From: Streptomyces agglomeratus
GTDB lineage: Bacteria; Actinomycetota; Actinomycetes; Streptomycetales; Streptomycetaceae
DNA length: 64,000 bases
Direction of reading: 5' to 3'
Assembly (NCBI RefSeq): GCF_001746415.1
Contig: NZ_MEHJ01000001.1
Span: forward strand, 6,516,501-6,580,500
Both the position numbers and the translations under genes were made by a program. Below, one piece after another: positions 49,899 through 58,718 of this stretch (its first letter is position 1; every line of letters begins with the position of its first letter). The notes beneath the pieces are model-generated. The model saw only the letters and a list, made by a program, of their open reading frames with translations. It had not been told where the DNA came from and ran no database searches.

Positions 49899-50351
49899 GT
49901 GTCTCAGCCCGAGCTCCCCACCCTGCCGGTCACTTTCCGGCCGACCCGTACCCGGGCCGTCCTGCTGACCGTCGGGGTGGCGATGTTCGCCGTCATCACC
50001 GCCATCGCCCTGCTCCTCGAAACGCTCAGCGCCGGCGAGCGGGTGTCGTTCGTCTTCACCGCGCTGCTGCTCTTCGGTGTACTGCTGCTGCTGAGCCGCC
50101 CCAAGGTCGTCGCGGACGAGGCCGGCGTCACGGTCGTCAACCTGACCACCAGGCGCCGGCTGGAGTGGGCCGAGATCGTACGGGTCAACCTGCGACCCGG
50201 TGACGCCTGGGTCTTCCTCGACCTCAGTGACGGCACCAGCCTGCCCGCCCTCGGCATCCAGCCCGGAGTCGCCAAGCAGCAGGCCATCCGCGACGCCGCT
50301 GCCCTGCGCGCCCTCGCCGAGTCGCGCGGCACCGGCACACACACCGGCTGA
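49899..50351 (+). CDS. PH-like domain membrane protein
   Basis: 150 residues with two helices near residues 20-60 (AVLLTVGVAMFAVITAIALL; VFTALLLFGVLLLLS) and a C-terminal bacterial PH-like domain (RRRLEWAEIVRVNLRPGDAWVFLDLSDG). GTG start with AAGGAA upstream, 86 bases after hisG. Function unknown; similar in plan to 809-1399. Confidence 0.85.
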   Translation: MSQPELPTLPVTFRPTRTRAVLLTVGVAMFAVITAIALLLETLSAGERVSFVFTALLLFGVLLLLSRPKVVADEAGVTVVNLTTRRRLEWAEIVRVNLRPGDAWVFLDLSDGTSLPALGIQPGVAKQQAIRDAAALRALAESRGTGTHTG

Positions 50352-50361
50352 GCCCCTGCCC

Positions 50362-50400
50362 GCGCCGCCTCCGTCCCGTTTACTCTGTGGGAGGCGGCGC
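50362..50400 (+). terminator. Hairpin after the PH-like gene
   Basis: GCGCCGCCTCC (50362-50372) pairs perfectly over 11 bp with GGAGGCGGCGC (50390-50400), loop of 17 bases containing TTTACTCTGT. It begins 11 bases after the stop; the loop could itself contain a -10-like TACTCT for the downstream pair. Confidence 0.6.
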
Positions 50401-50544
50401 CGAGTGCGCCCCGCTCCGCGTTCAGGGGTCCCGTCCGGGCCCGCGGAGCCACCTGCGACCCGAGGAGTGACTCCCTCCAGCAATGGACGGATCGTCCGGC
50501 AGTACCCGCGCCGCCCTCTTGTGTGAACCCTCCGAGGCGGCGGT

Positions 50545-51879
50545 ATGACCATCCCCCTTCTGCTGCTCGCCGCGGCATTCCTCCTGATCCTCGCCAACGG
50601 CTTCTTCGTGGCCGCCGAATTCGGCCTGGTCACCGTCGAGAAGCAGGACGCCGAGCGGGCGGCGGCCGAAGGCGACCGGCGCGCCCGTACCGTCGTCGCG
50701 GCGCTGCGAGAGCTGTCCTTCCAGCTCTCGGGAACCCAGCTCGGCATCACCATCACCTCGCTGGTGGTCGGCATGCTCGCCCAGCCCGCGCTCGCCGAAC
50801 TGCTGGCCGGTCCCTTCGGGGCGGCCGGGATACCCGCGGGAGCCGTCTCCGGCGTCGCCGTCGTGGTCGGCATGCTGCTCGCCTCCGCCGTGCAGATGGT
50901 GATCGGCGAGCTGGTCCCCAAGAACTGGGCCGTGTCCCGGCCGTTGCAGGTCGCGCGCTTCGTCGCCGGACCGCAGCACATCTTCTCGACGGTGTTCCGG
51001 CCCGTGATCTCCCTGCTGAACGCGGTCGCCAACCGGCTCGTCCGCATGCTGGGCGTCGAGCCCACCGACGAGCTGGCCTCCGCCCGCACACCCGGCGAAC
51101 TCGTCTCACTGGCCCGTCACTCGGCGCGGGCCGGCGCCCTCGAACAGGACACCGCCGATCTGTTCGTACGCAGCCTCTCGCTCGGCGGACTCACCGCGCA
51201 GCACCTCATGACGCCGCGAGTGAAGGTGATCGCCCTCCAGTCCTCCGCCACCGCGGCCGACGTACTCAACCTCACCCGCGCCACCGGCCTCTCGCGCTTC
51301 CCCGTCTACCGGGAGCGCATCGACGAGGTCGTGGGCATGGTCCAGCTCAAGGACGCACTCGCCGTGCCCCCGCACGCACGCCTGCGGACCCCGGTGGCCC
51401 GAGTCGCCGTACCGCCGCTGATGGTGCCCGAGACGCTCCCCGTGCAGCAGCTCCTGGAGCGGCTGCGCAGCGAGCAGCCGATCGCCGTCGTCGTCGACGA
51501 GTACGGCGGTACGGCCGGGGTCGTCACCCTGGAGGACATCGTCGAGGAACTCGTGGGCGAGGTCAGGGACGAGCACGACGACGAGGGTGCCGAGCGGCCG
51601 GAACTGGCCGCGGCGCCCGCCGAGGACGGCCGTCCGGCCTGGGAGGCCGCCGGCAGCTGCCGGGTCCTCACTCTGCGGCGCATAGGTCTCGAAGTGCCGG
51701 AGGGGCCGTACGAGACCGTGGCCGGCCTGGTCGCCGGTCTGCTGGGACGCATCCCGGCCCCCGGCGACCGCGCCGAACTGCCCGGGTGGCGCATCTGCGT
51801 GCGCCAGGTGGACCGCTACCGCGCCGAGCGGGTGCGGTTCGTCCGTACCGCCCCGGTCGTCACGGAGGCCGTGCGATGA
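50545..51879 (+). CDS. CNNM/CorC-type membrane protein with CBS pair (hemolysin-like)
   Basis: 444 residues: N-terminal DUF21/CNNM membrane domain (LLILANGFFVAAEFGLVTVE; GELVPKNWAVSRP), two CBS motifs (VKVIALQSSATAADVLNLTR; PIAVVVDEYGGTAGVVTLED) and a C-terminal CorC/HlyC transporter-associated domain (RVLTLRRIGLEVPEGPYETV). Family members function in Mg/Co export. ATG 50545; ends overlapping the next paralog. Confidence 0.9.
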   Translation: MTIPLLLLAAAFLLILANGFFVAAEFGLVTVEKQDAERAAAEGDRRARTVVAALRELSFQLSGTQLGITITSLVVGMLAQPALAELLAGPFGAAGIPAGAVSGVAVVVGMLLASAVQMVIGELVPKNWAVSRPLQVARFVAGPQHIFSTVFRPVISLLNAVANRLVRMLGVEPTDELASARTPGELVSLARHSARAGALEQDTADLFVRSLSLGGLTAQHLMTPRVKVIALQSSATAADVLNLTRATGLSRFPVYRERIDEVVGMVQLKDALAVPPHARLRTPVARVAVPPLMVPETLPVQQLLERLRSEQPIAVVVDEYGGTAGVVTLEDIVEELVGEVRDEHDDEGAERPELAAAPAEDGRPAWEAAGSCRVLTLRRIGLEVPEGPYETVAGLVAGLLGRIPAPGDRAELPGWRICVRQVDRYRAERVRFVRTAPVVTEAVR

Positions 51880-52970
51880 GCGTTCTCCACCTGCTGTTCG
51901 CGGGCCTCCTGGTGCTGGCCAACGGCTTCTTCGTCGGCGCCGAGTTCGCGCTCGTCTCCGTACGCCGCAGCCAGATCGAGCCACTGGCCGCCGGGGGCTC
52001 GGCACGCGCCCGGCAGGTCATGCAAGGGCTGGAGAACCTGCCGCAGATGATGGCGGCGGCGCAGTTCGGGATCACCGTGTGCTCGCTGACCCTCGGCGCG
52101 GTCGCGGAGCCGACCGTGGCGCACCTGCTGGAGCCGGTCTTCCACGCGGTGCACCTGCCGCCGGGGCTGATCCACCCCCTCGGATACGTGATCGCGCTCG
52201 CCGTGGTCGTCTTCCTGCACCTGGTCATCGGCGAGATGGTCCCCAAGAACCTCGCCATGGCGGCGCCCGAGAAGACCGCTCTGTGGCTGAGCCCGGGGCT
52301 CGTCGGCTTCGCCCGGCTGTGCCGTCCGGTGACGGCGGCGCTCGGCGCGTGCGCGCGGGTGGTGCTGCGGCTGTTCGGGGTCGAGGCCAGGGACGAGGTC
52401 GAGGCGGTGTTCACCAGTGAGCAGCTCAACCGCCTCGTCGAGGACTCGGGCCAGGCGGGGCTCCTGGAGCCCGGCGAGCAGGAGCGCCTGGAGGACGCCC
52501 TGGAGCTGGGCAGCCTGCCGGTCACCGACGTGCTGCTCGACCGGGCCTCGCTGGTCACAGTGAAGCCCTCGGTCACCCCGCGCGAGATCGAGGAGCTGAC
52601 TGTACGGACCGGCTACTCGCGCTTCCCGGTGTGCGTCGGCGGCGGCGCCTTCATGGGGTACGTCCACGTCAAGGACGTACTCGACCTGGAGGAGCGGGAG
52701 CGGGCGGTGCCGCAGCGGGTCTGGCGCCCGATGGCGACGCTGAGCGCCGAACTGCCCCTGGACGACGCCCTGTCCGTGATGCGCCGCGCGGCGACGCATC
52801 TGGCGCAGGTCGCGGACGGGTCGGGGCGGGTGCTCGGGCTGGTCGCCCTGGAGGACGTACTGGAGATGCTGGTGGGCGAGGTGCGTGACCCGGCCCACCG
52901 GGTCACGGCGCCCCGGCCGCCGCAGGACACGGCGACGACGGCGGACGAACCGGCGGCCCTGGTCGGGTGA
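51876..52970 (+). CDS. Second CNNM/CBS membrane protein, lacking CorC_HlyC domain
   Basis: 364 residues, paralog of the upstream protein with DUF21 (LVLANGFFVGAEFALVSVRR; VIGEMVPKNLAMAAPEK) and a CBS pair (SLVTVKPSVTPREIEELTVR; VLGLVALEDVLEMLVGEVRD), but no C-terminal CorC_HlyC domain. ATG overlaps the previous stop by 4 bases. The tandem long/short pair suggests a heterodimeric transporter. Confidence 0.9.
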   Translation: MSVLHLLFAGLLVLANGFFVGAEFALVSVRRSQIEPLAAGGSARARQVMQGLENLPQMMAAAQFGITVCSLTLGAVAEPTVAHLLEPVFHAVHLPPGLIHPLGYVIALAVVVFLHLVIGEMVPKNLAMAAPEKTALWLSPGLVGFARLCRPVTAALGACARVVLRLFGVEARDEVEAVFTSEQLNRLVEDSGQAGLLEPGEQERLEDALELGSLPVTDVLLDRASLVTVKPSVTPREIEELTVRTGYSRFPVCVGGGAFMGYVHVKDVLDLEERERAVPQRVWRPMATLSAELPLDDALSVMRRAATHLAQVADGSGRVLGLVALEDVLEMLVGEVRDPAHRVTAPRPPQDTATTADEPAALVG

Positions 52971-53006
52971 CCGACGAGCCGCCGCCGTGGTGGGCCGCCC
53001 GCGCGT

Positions 53007-54935
53007 TCAGAGCGCGGGCGGCTCCTGCCGCCCCCGGTTCGCCGGGCCGCGCCCCGACAGGACCTCGCCGTACGCCTGCATCAGGTCGGGCAGGCGCAGG
53101 GTCGCCAGGTCGTCGCGGGTGGGCGTGGCGGCGTAACCGGAGAGCCGGAGGTCCCGGTACGCGCAGCTCTTCTCGTACAGCGTGCGCAGGAAGCGGCCGT
53201 TGCCCAGCTCATCGATCCAGCCCTGGTCGACGACGTGCCCGCTGATGCTGCGCAGCTCGTCCAGCACCTCCTCGTCCCACCTGTCGCCGTTCTCGGCGGC
53301 CAGCACCTCGCCGATGGCCGTCAGTTCCAGGGGCCGGTAGCTGGGGAAGTCGACGCGGGTCGTGAAGCGGGACGAGAGGCCGGGGTTGACCGCGAGCAGG
53401 CGGTCCATGCCCTCCGGGTAGCCGGCGAGGATCACGACGAGGTGGTCCCGGTTGTCCTCGGCGCGCTTGAGGAGCACCTGGAGGGCCTCGTCGCCGTACG
53501 CGTCGCCCTTGCTGTAACCGGAATTGGAGAGGGAGTACGCCTCATCGACGAAGAGCACCCCGCCGATGGCCGAATCGATGAGCTCGTTCGCCTTGACGGC
53601 GGTCTGGCCCAGGAACTCACCCACCAGATCGGCTCGTTGGGCCTCGACCAGATGGTCTCCGCCGAGCAGCCCGAGCGCGTAGAACACCCTGCCGAGGATC
53701 CGGGCGACGGTGGTCTTGCCGGTGCCGGACGGCCCGGAGAAGACGAAGTGCCGCTTCGGGGGCTGGACGGGAAGGCCCTGCCCGGCGCGCAGCCGGGCCA
53801 TGTTCAGCTGCGCGGAGAGCGCCTTGACCTGGCGTTTCACCGGTTCGAGGCCGACCATGCGCTCCAGCTCCGCCAGGGCCTCGGCGAGCAGCGCGGGGTC
53901 GGAGGGACCGGCCGGGAAAGCCTGCGCCGCGCCCGCCCCCGGCCTCGGCGCTACGCCCGCCTTGTCCCGTACGCCGCTGTCCGTGGCGGCGCCGGCGGCC
54001 GGCGCCGGGCCGACCGGCGGCGGCTGGACCATGCCGCCCAGCAGCAGGTCGCGGCCGCCCTCGGGAACCTCGGGCCCCGTGAGACTCTCCGTGTCACCCG
54101 CCGCGTCCGCCGCGTCCTGGCCGATCCCGGCCAGCGACACGGCGGCGAACCCGGCGGAGTCCTCGTAGCCGTCCCCCTCGGCGATGGCCGCGAGCCGGGC
54201 CGAGGTGTCCATGAAGGCCGGGTCCACCCGGTGCACGGCCCGGTAGAGGGGCAGCGCCGCCGCGCTGCGCCCGGTGCCCTCGTGCGCGCGGGCCAGCCAA
54301 TAGCGCAGTTCCTTGCGCTGCGGCTGCTCGCTGCGGCAGCGCATCAGCGCCGCCGACAGCATGGGCTCGGCCTGCCCGTACATCTCCAGACGCACCCGCG
54401 CCATACCGCCGAAGAGTCCCGTCTCGATGCCGAGCAGCGGGTCGTCGACGAGCGGATCGGTGTGGCGTACGAGCTGTTCCCAGTCCTTGACCAGATACGC
54501 GCGGCAGGCGTGCAGGAACCGCACCTGCGGATCGGCGTCCACCGGCGGCAGCCCCGCCAGCGCCCGGTCCAGCTCGGGCACATGGCGGCCGTCGAGCCAG
54601 TGGGACGCGTGCGCGAGCAGCAGGTCGCGCGGCTTCTCCAGGACGGGCTGGACCCACCAGCCGAGCCAGTACCAGGAGTTGAGGGTCCGCCGGTGGCGGG
54701 CGCGCTGCTCGCCGAAGCGCTCGCGGTGGCGGTACATGCGCAGCAGCGCGGTGGTGGTGTCGACGCGCAGCGCGTGCAGGCCGAGCCAGCCGTCGGCCAT
54801 GCCGGGATCCATCCGTACGGCAGCTCTGAATTCGTCTTCGGCCTGCGGGTACGCGCCCATCGTGTACGCGTCGACACCACGCAGCCAGGCGAGGTCGGCC
54901 GGGGCGTTCACACCCTGCGTGCCGAAATCCGTCAC
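53007..54935 (-). CDS. EccA/CbxX-type AAA ATPase with N-terminal TPR domain
   Basis: 642 residues if started at the GTG ending at 54935; GTG 54944 or 55031 would lengthen it, and the best RBS is not clear. The first 300 residues are TPR-like helices (AYTMGAYPQAEDEFRAAVRM ...), then a Pro/Ala linker and a CbxX/CfxQ AAA domain: Walker A FSGPSGTGKTTVARILG, Walker B GGVLFVDEAYSLSNSG, and SRFTTRVDFPSY. This is the EccA plan of type VII secretion, but no ESX genes are near, so it may be an orphan chaperone-type ATPase. Confidence 0.88.
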   Translation of the reverse strand: MTDFGTQGVNAPADLAWLRGVDAYTMGAYPQAEDEFRAAVRMDPGMADGWLGLHALRVDTTTALLRMYRHRERFGEQRARHRRTLNSWYWLGWWVQPVLEKPRDLLLAHASHWLDGRHVPELDRALAGLPPVDADPQVRFLHACRAYLVKDWEQLVRHTDPLVDDPLLGIETGLFGGMARVRLEMYGQAEPMLSAALMRCRSEQPQRKELRYWLARAHEGTGRSAAALPLYRAVHRVDPAFMDTSARLAAIAEGDGYEDSAGFAAVSLAGIGQDAADAAGDTESLTGPEVPEGGRDLLLGGMVQPPPVGPAPAAGAATDSGVRDKAGVAPRPGAGAAQAFPAGPSDPALLAEALAELERMVGLEPVKRQVKALSAQLNMARLRAGQGLPVQPPKRHFVFSGPSGTGKTTVARILGRVFYALGLLGGDHLVEAQRADLVGEFLGQTAVKANELIDSAIGGVLFVDEAYSLSNSGYSKGDAYGDEALQVLLKRAEDNRDHLVVILAGYPEGMDRLLAVNPGLSSRFTTRVDFPSYRPLELTAIGEVLAAENGDRWDEEVLDELRSISGHVVDQGWIDELGNGRFLRTLYEKSCAYRDLRLSGYAATPTRDDLATLRLPDLMQAYGEVLSGRGPANRGRQEPPAL

Positions 54936-55154
54936 ATCCCCCACAGACCGTGCCCCCTGTGATGTGCCGCCGGGTCCGCGCCCGCCGACTGCCCTCAGAA
55001 CCGCCGTGTCGCGGACGGGAATTGACCGCACTGAAGGGCATCGTACCCGGGTGGGCGGCCCGTACTTAAGGGTGCCGCCAGGCCCGGCGGTGACGGTGAC
55101 CCAGGGTGAGCGAACCGCGTCGTCCGACGCCCGTGGAGGGCGTTGTGGGCAGAA

Positions 55155-55192
55155 CGAAGCCCCCGATCACGGGGGAACAACCGGGGGCTTCG
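55155..55192. other. Alternative hairpins in the AAA-uridine kinase-like intergenic region
   Basis: CGAAGCCCCCG (55155-55165) can pair over 11 bp with CGGGGGCTTCG (55182-55192), or its inner part CCCCCG (55160-55165) with CGGGGG (55170-55175). A further hairpin GCGGCTT/AAGCCGC follows at about 55200-55217. The remaining 55032-55286 holds no gene I can support. Confidence 0.5.
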
Positions 55193-55286
55193 CGTCTGCG
55201 GCGGCTTCGGAAAGCCGCACATTGAGAACGTAAGACCTGTACGGCCCCCGGGTCAAGCGGAGTTGAGGCACTCTCGGGGGAGGTTT

Positions 55287-55925
55287 TCAGGCCGTTCCCG
55301 GGGGTGGGGCCTGGTGGTCACTCACCGTGACGGAGTGGTTCGGCAACGCTGTCGCGGAAGTTCCTTCGCGCCACTCGTACCCCTTCAGGCACTGCCGCAC
55401 CAGTAGATCGGCGTACGGCCGTGAGGGGTCCGTGGCGAAGTGGCGCGTCTCCGCCGCCGTCCATCCGTCCCAGAAGCCGGCCTGGGCCGGCCCGTCCCGA
55501 TGCCGCCCGCGCGCCCACGACTCCCGGGCTCCGAGGTCCATCCAGAGCAGCCGCGCGAGATCAGGCCGTACGGCGGCCCGCCCGGCCCCGACCCCCTCGA
55601 TCAGCACGACGGGCGCCGGCTCCAGCGGGCGGGCGGGGCCGAAGCGCCGCAGCGTCCAGTCGTACGGCGCGTACCGCGCGCACTCGCCGCGCGAGAGCGG
55701 ACCCGTCACCTGCTCCCGCAGCCGTCCGGTCCACTCGAAGAGCTCGTCGTGGGTCGCCAGATCGTCGAGATGCAGTACGGGCGCCCCGCCCAGCGCGGCC
55801 GCGAGCCGCCCCGCGAAGGTGCTCTTGCCGGAGCCGGCGTGCCCGTCGACGGCGATCAGCCGTACAGGACCGCAGGAGGGCGGCAGCGCGAGCAGGGACC
55901 GGGCGAGCTGATCGAGGCGTTCCAC
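55287..55925 (-). CDS. Uridine-kinase-like P-loop protein
   Basis: 212 residues. Walker A VDGHAGSGKSTFAGRL near residue 27; DDLATHDELFEW and LIEGVGAGRAAVRPDLARLL match the uridine/phosphoribulokinase-like layout. The substrate cannot be assigned and no pathway partner is adjacent. GTG ending at 55925. Confidence 0.82.
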   Translation of the reverse strand: MERLDQLARSLLALPPSCGPVRLIAVDGHAGSGKSTFAGRLAAALGGAPVLHLDDLATHDELFEWTGRLREQVTGPLSRGECARYAPYDWTLRRFGPARPLEPAPVVLIEGVGAGRAAVRPDLARLLWMDLGARESWARGRHRDGPAQAGFWDGWTAAETRHFATDPSRPYADLLVRQCLKGYEWREGTSATALPNHSVTVSDHQAPPPGTA

Positions 55926-56052
55926 GCCTCCACCCTAGGCGGCGCGCCGGATTCCGGTTCTTCCGCCCGGCCGCCCTCCGGAAGGCCGCCGAGCGCGCCG
56001 GACGGGCCCGCCCGCCGCCCGGAGCGCACCCGGCGCACACTCCACCGGTCCA

Positions 56053-56066
56053 CACCAATATTGGTG
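56053..56066. promoter_or_regulatory. 14-base perfect palindrome upstream of the C39-like peptidase
   Basis: CACCAATATTGGTG, about 100 bases before the peptidase ATG, in otherwise GC-rich DNA. Fits an operator in the divergent region between the kinase-like gene and the peptidase. Confidence 0.55.
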
Positions 56067-56166
56067 CGGCGACGCGGTCCGAAGTGCTGGCAGAAGCCCG
56101 CCCCCACGGCCATAGTGGGCCCACTGTCGTGCACCTGCCCGCGCATCCGCATCCGACTCGGGGGCC

Positions 56167-57519
56167 ATGACCATGACCGGACCCACCTCCCGCCGCACCG
56201 TCCTGACCGCGGCGATCGCCGCGGCACTCGGCGCCGCCGCGGCGTCCACGGCCCCGGCCGCCGCCGTCGCCACCGGCGCTGCCACCTCACGCCTCGTCGA
56301 CAACCGCTTCTGGTACTCCGCCGCGGACTGGCGCTCCGGCGCGGCGGCCGGCACCAGGATGCTCGCGGGCCGCAGACCGGGACTGGTCATCGGGACGCCG
56401 TCGGGCCGCACCGACTACACCGACCCGCACACCGGCACCACCTCCACCTGGGAGAGCGCCACCTGGACGTCCCCGGTCCACCGCTGCGGCGTCCCCGCGA
56501 CCGAGGTCATCGCCTCCTGGAACGCCCGCACCCCACCCGGCACCTGGCTCGCGGTCGAACTGCGCGGCACCTACTCGGACGGCACCACGACGCCCTGGTA
56601 CGTCATGGGCCGCTGGGCGGCGGGCGACGCCGACATCAAGCGCACCTCGGTGGACGACCAGACCGACGGCCGCAGCACCGTCTGGACCGACACGTTCGCC
56701 ATGAACAGCTCGGCCGGCGCCCTGCGGCTGGCTTCGTACCGCCTCAGACTGACGCTGCACCGCAAGCCGGGCACCGACCTGACGCCGACGGTGTGGCGCC
56801 TGGGAGCGATGGCGTCCGACATCCCGGACCGCTTCACCGTCCCCGCCTCCCAGCCCCGCGTCGCCCGTGAGCTCGTGGTCCCGCGCTACTCGCAAAACAC
56901 CCACATCGGCCAGTACCCGGAGTACGACAACGGCGGTGAGGCGTGGTGCAGCCCCACCTCCTCGCAGATGATCATCGAGTACTGGGGGCGCGGGCCCACC
57001 GCCGAGGACCTGGCCTGGGTCGATCCGCAGTTCGCGGACCCACAGGTCTGCCACGCGGCGCGCTTCACCTTCGACCACCAGTACTCCGGCTGCGGCAACT
57101 GGCCCTTCAACGCCGCTTATGCCGCGACGTACAAGGACATGAGCGCGGTCGTCACCCGCCTCCACTCGCTCACCGAGCTGGAGACCCTGATCCGCGCGGG
57201 CATCCCCGCCATAACGTCGCAGTCCTTCCTCAAGGAGGAGCTGACGGGCGCGGGGTACGGGACGGCGGGCCACCTGATGACCGTCATCGGCTTCACACCC
57301 GACGGAGACGTGATCGCGAACGACCCCGCCTCGCCCGACAACGAAGCCGTACGCCGCGTCTACAGGCGCCGCGAGTGGGAAAATATCTGGCTCCGTACGA
57401 AGCGCTACAACGCGAGCGGGAAAGTGGTGTCCGGCACAGGTGGTGTCTGCTACCTCTACTGGCCCGCCCGCCCCACGGCCGCCCAGGAGCGGGCTCTCGC
57501 GGCCGTCGGCGTCCGCTGA
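56167..57519 (+). CDS. Secreted C39-like peptidase, Tat-type signal
   Basis: 450 residues. The N-terminus SRRTVLTAAIAAALGAAAAS is a twin-arginine-type signal. A beta-rich domain follows (residues 50-230), then a papain-like C39_2 domain: Cys in NGGEAWCSPTSSQMIIEYW, His in GTAGHLMTVIGFTPDG and Asp/Asn in VIANDPASPDNEAV. A secreted cysteine peptidase or amidase; the substrate is unknown. ATG 56167 (alternative 56173). Confidence 0.9.
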   Translation: MTMTGPTSRRTVLTAAIAAALGAAAASTAPAAAVATGAATSRLVDNRFWYSAADWRSGAAAGTRMLAGRRPGLVIGTPSGRTDYTDPHTGTTSTWESATWTSPVHRCGVPATEVIASWNARTPPGTWLAVELRGTYSDGTTTPWYVMGRWAAGDADIKRTSVDDQTDGRSTVWTDTFAMNSSAGALRLASYRLRLTLHRKPGTDLTPTVWRLGAMASDIPDRFTVPASQPRVARELVVPRYSQNTHIGQYPEYDNGGEAWCSPTSSQMIIEYWGRGPTAEDLAWVDPQFADPQVCHAARFTFDHQYSGCGNWPFNAAYAATYKDMSAVVTRLHSLTELETLIRAGIPAITSQSFLKEELTGAGYGTAGHLMTVIGFTPDGDVIANDPASPDNEAVRRVYRRREWENIWLRTKRYNASGKVVSGTGGVCYLYWPARPTAAQERALAAVGVR

Positions 57520-57591
57520 CCGTCGGACCGCCTGGGGGCGTGACGAACGTCATCTACCCCTGGGCGTGGTCCCGGAGGCACTGTGGATTCC

Positions 57592-57759
57592 ATGACCGCG
57601 ACCACCGCCGCCATCACCCGCGCCGGCCTCGCCGCCGCCGGAACCAGGGACCGCACCGGCGGCCCCGACGAGGACGGACCCCGCCTGCTGGAGCACCTCA
57701 TGGGCTGGACCCTCGTCGTGGTCCTGGCCATGTTCGTCACCCGGGCCGGGCTCATGTAG
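57592..57759 (+). CDS. 55-residue SCO1431-like membrane protein
   Basis: Starts MTATTAAITRAGLAAAGTRD and ends with one helix, MGWTLVVVLAMFVTRAGLM. I recognise it as the small SCO1431-type family conserved in Streptomyces. CGGAGG lies 16-21 bases upstream. An inverted TGACG-AA-CGTCA is at about 57541-57552. Function unknown; it is easily missed by gene finders. Confidence 0.75.
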   Translation: MTATTAAITRAGLAAAGTRDRTGGPDEDGPRLLEHLMGWTLVVVLAMFVTRAGLM

Positions 57760-57770
57760 CGCGTTCCGGG

Positions 57771-58718
57771 TCACGACGCCTCCAGGGTCAGCCCGTCCGT
57801 GACGATCACGTCCGAGGTGACCAGCGCCTGTTCGGCGCTGACATCGGTCATGAAGACGAACGGCGGCACCACCGGCGGCACCGGCAGGCCGTCCGGGGTG
57901 AAGGTGAGACAGAGGATGCCCTCCAGACAGCCGCTGAACTTGGTGAGGTAGAGCGTCACATCACCGCGCAGGTCGAGGGTGTCGGCCCGCAGGGCCAGTT
58001 CGTCCCGGCCGTCGCGGGTCCTGAGCCGGTAGTCGGTGAGGGAGGCCGACCGCATCCTGAGCACCATCGCCTTCACGGGCCCGTCGGCGGTCGGCACCTC
58101 CCGTACACCGGCGATCAGGAACCCGTGCGGCGCGAACAGCGTGGTGGTCACGGTCGGCGGCGTACGCGCCGCGACGACGGGCCCCGGCCCGGGCGCCTTC
58201 TGCACCGGGCTCTGGGCGAGCGCCGCCAGCAGTACGACCGGCAGCGCGGCCGCGAGCGTCCGAGGCCCCTGACCGTCGCGCAACGGCGAGGGCGTGTCCG
58301 GATCCTCCCGCCGCTCCTGCTGTACGGGCGTCCAGCCGAAGCCCATCGCGCTGCCCGCGATGCCCAGCACCGTCCCGACGACGAAGCCGCCGAGATTGGT
58401 CGCGGCGAAGGACAGGACGGACAGCAGCAGCGCGTGGACGCTCACGTAGTGGCGGGTGTGCGGCAGGAACCACAGGAACAGGCCCGCCGCGATCAGCGCG
58501 AGCCCGATGCCGATGGCCGCGAGCCCGCCGAGCCCGAGGCTGACCAGGACGGTCAGCGGGGACAGGGGCACCAGCAGCAGTTCGGTGCCGCCGAGCATCA
58601 GCAGCAGCCCGCCCCAGAACGGGCGGGTCCGCCGCCAGGCCCGCAGCCTGCGCCGCAGGTCCGGGCCGGGCAGCCGCTCCGCCGGCCGCTCCCGGTCCGA
58701 GCGGCGGGTCAGAAACAC
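57771..58718 (-). CDS. DUF6114 membrane protein
   Basis: 315 residues. About four N-terminal membrane helices (FWGGLLLMLGGTELLLVPLS; VSLGLGGLAAIGIGLALIAAG; VHALLLSVLSFAATNLGGF), a linker, a further helix near 150 and an extracytoplasmic beta domain. GTG ending at 58718 overlaps the end of the DUF6230 gene by 10 bases, so they are co-translated. Function unknown; the two families regularly travel together. Confidence 0.85.
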   Translation of the reverse strand: MFLTRRSDRERPAERLPGPDLRRRLRAWRRTRPFWGGLLLMLGGTELLLVPLSPLTVLVSLGLGGLAAIGIGLALIAAGLFLWFLPHTRHYVSVHALLLSVLSFAATNLGGFVVGTVLGIAGSAMGFGWTPVQQERREDPDTPSPLRDGQGPRTLAAALPVVLLAALAQSPVQKAPGPGPVVAARTPPTVTTTLFAPHGFLIAGVREVPTADGPVKAMVLRMRSASLTDYRLRTRDGRDELALRADTLDLRGDVTLYLTKFSGCLEGILCLTFTPDGLPVPPVVPPFVFMTDVSAEQALVTSDVIVTDGLTLEAS

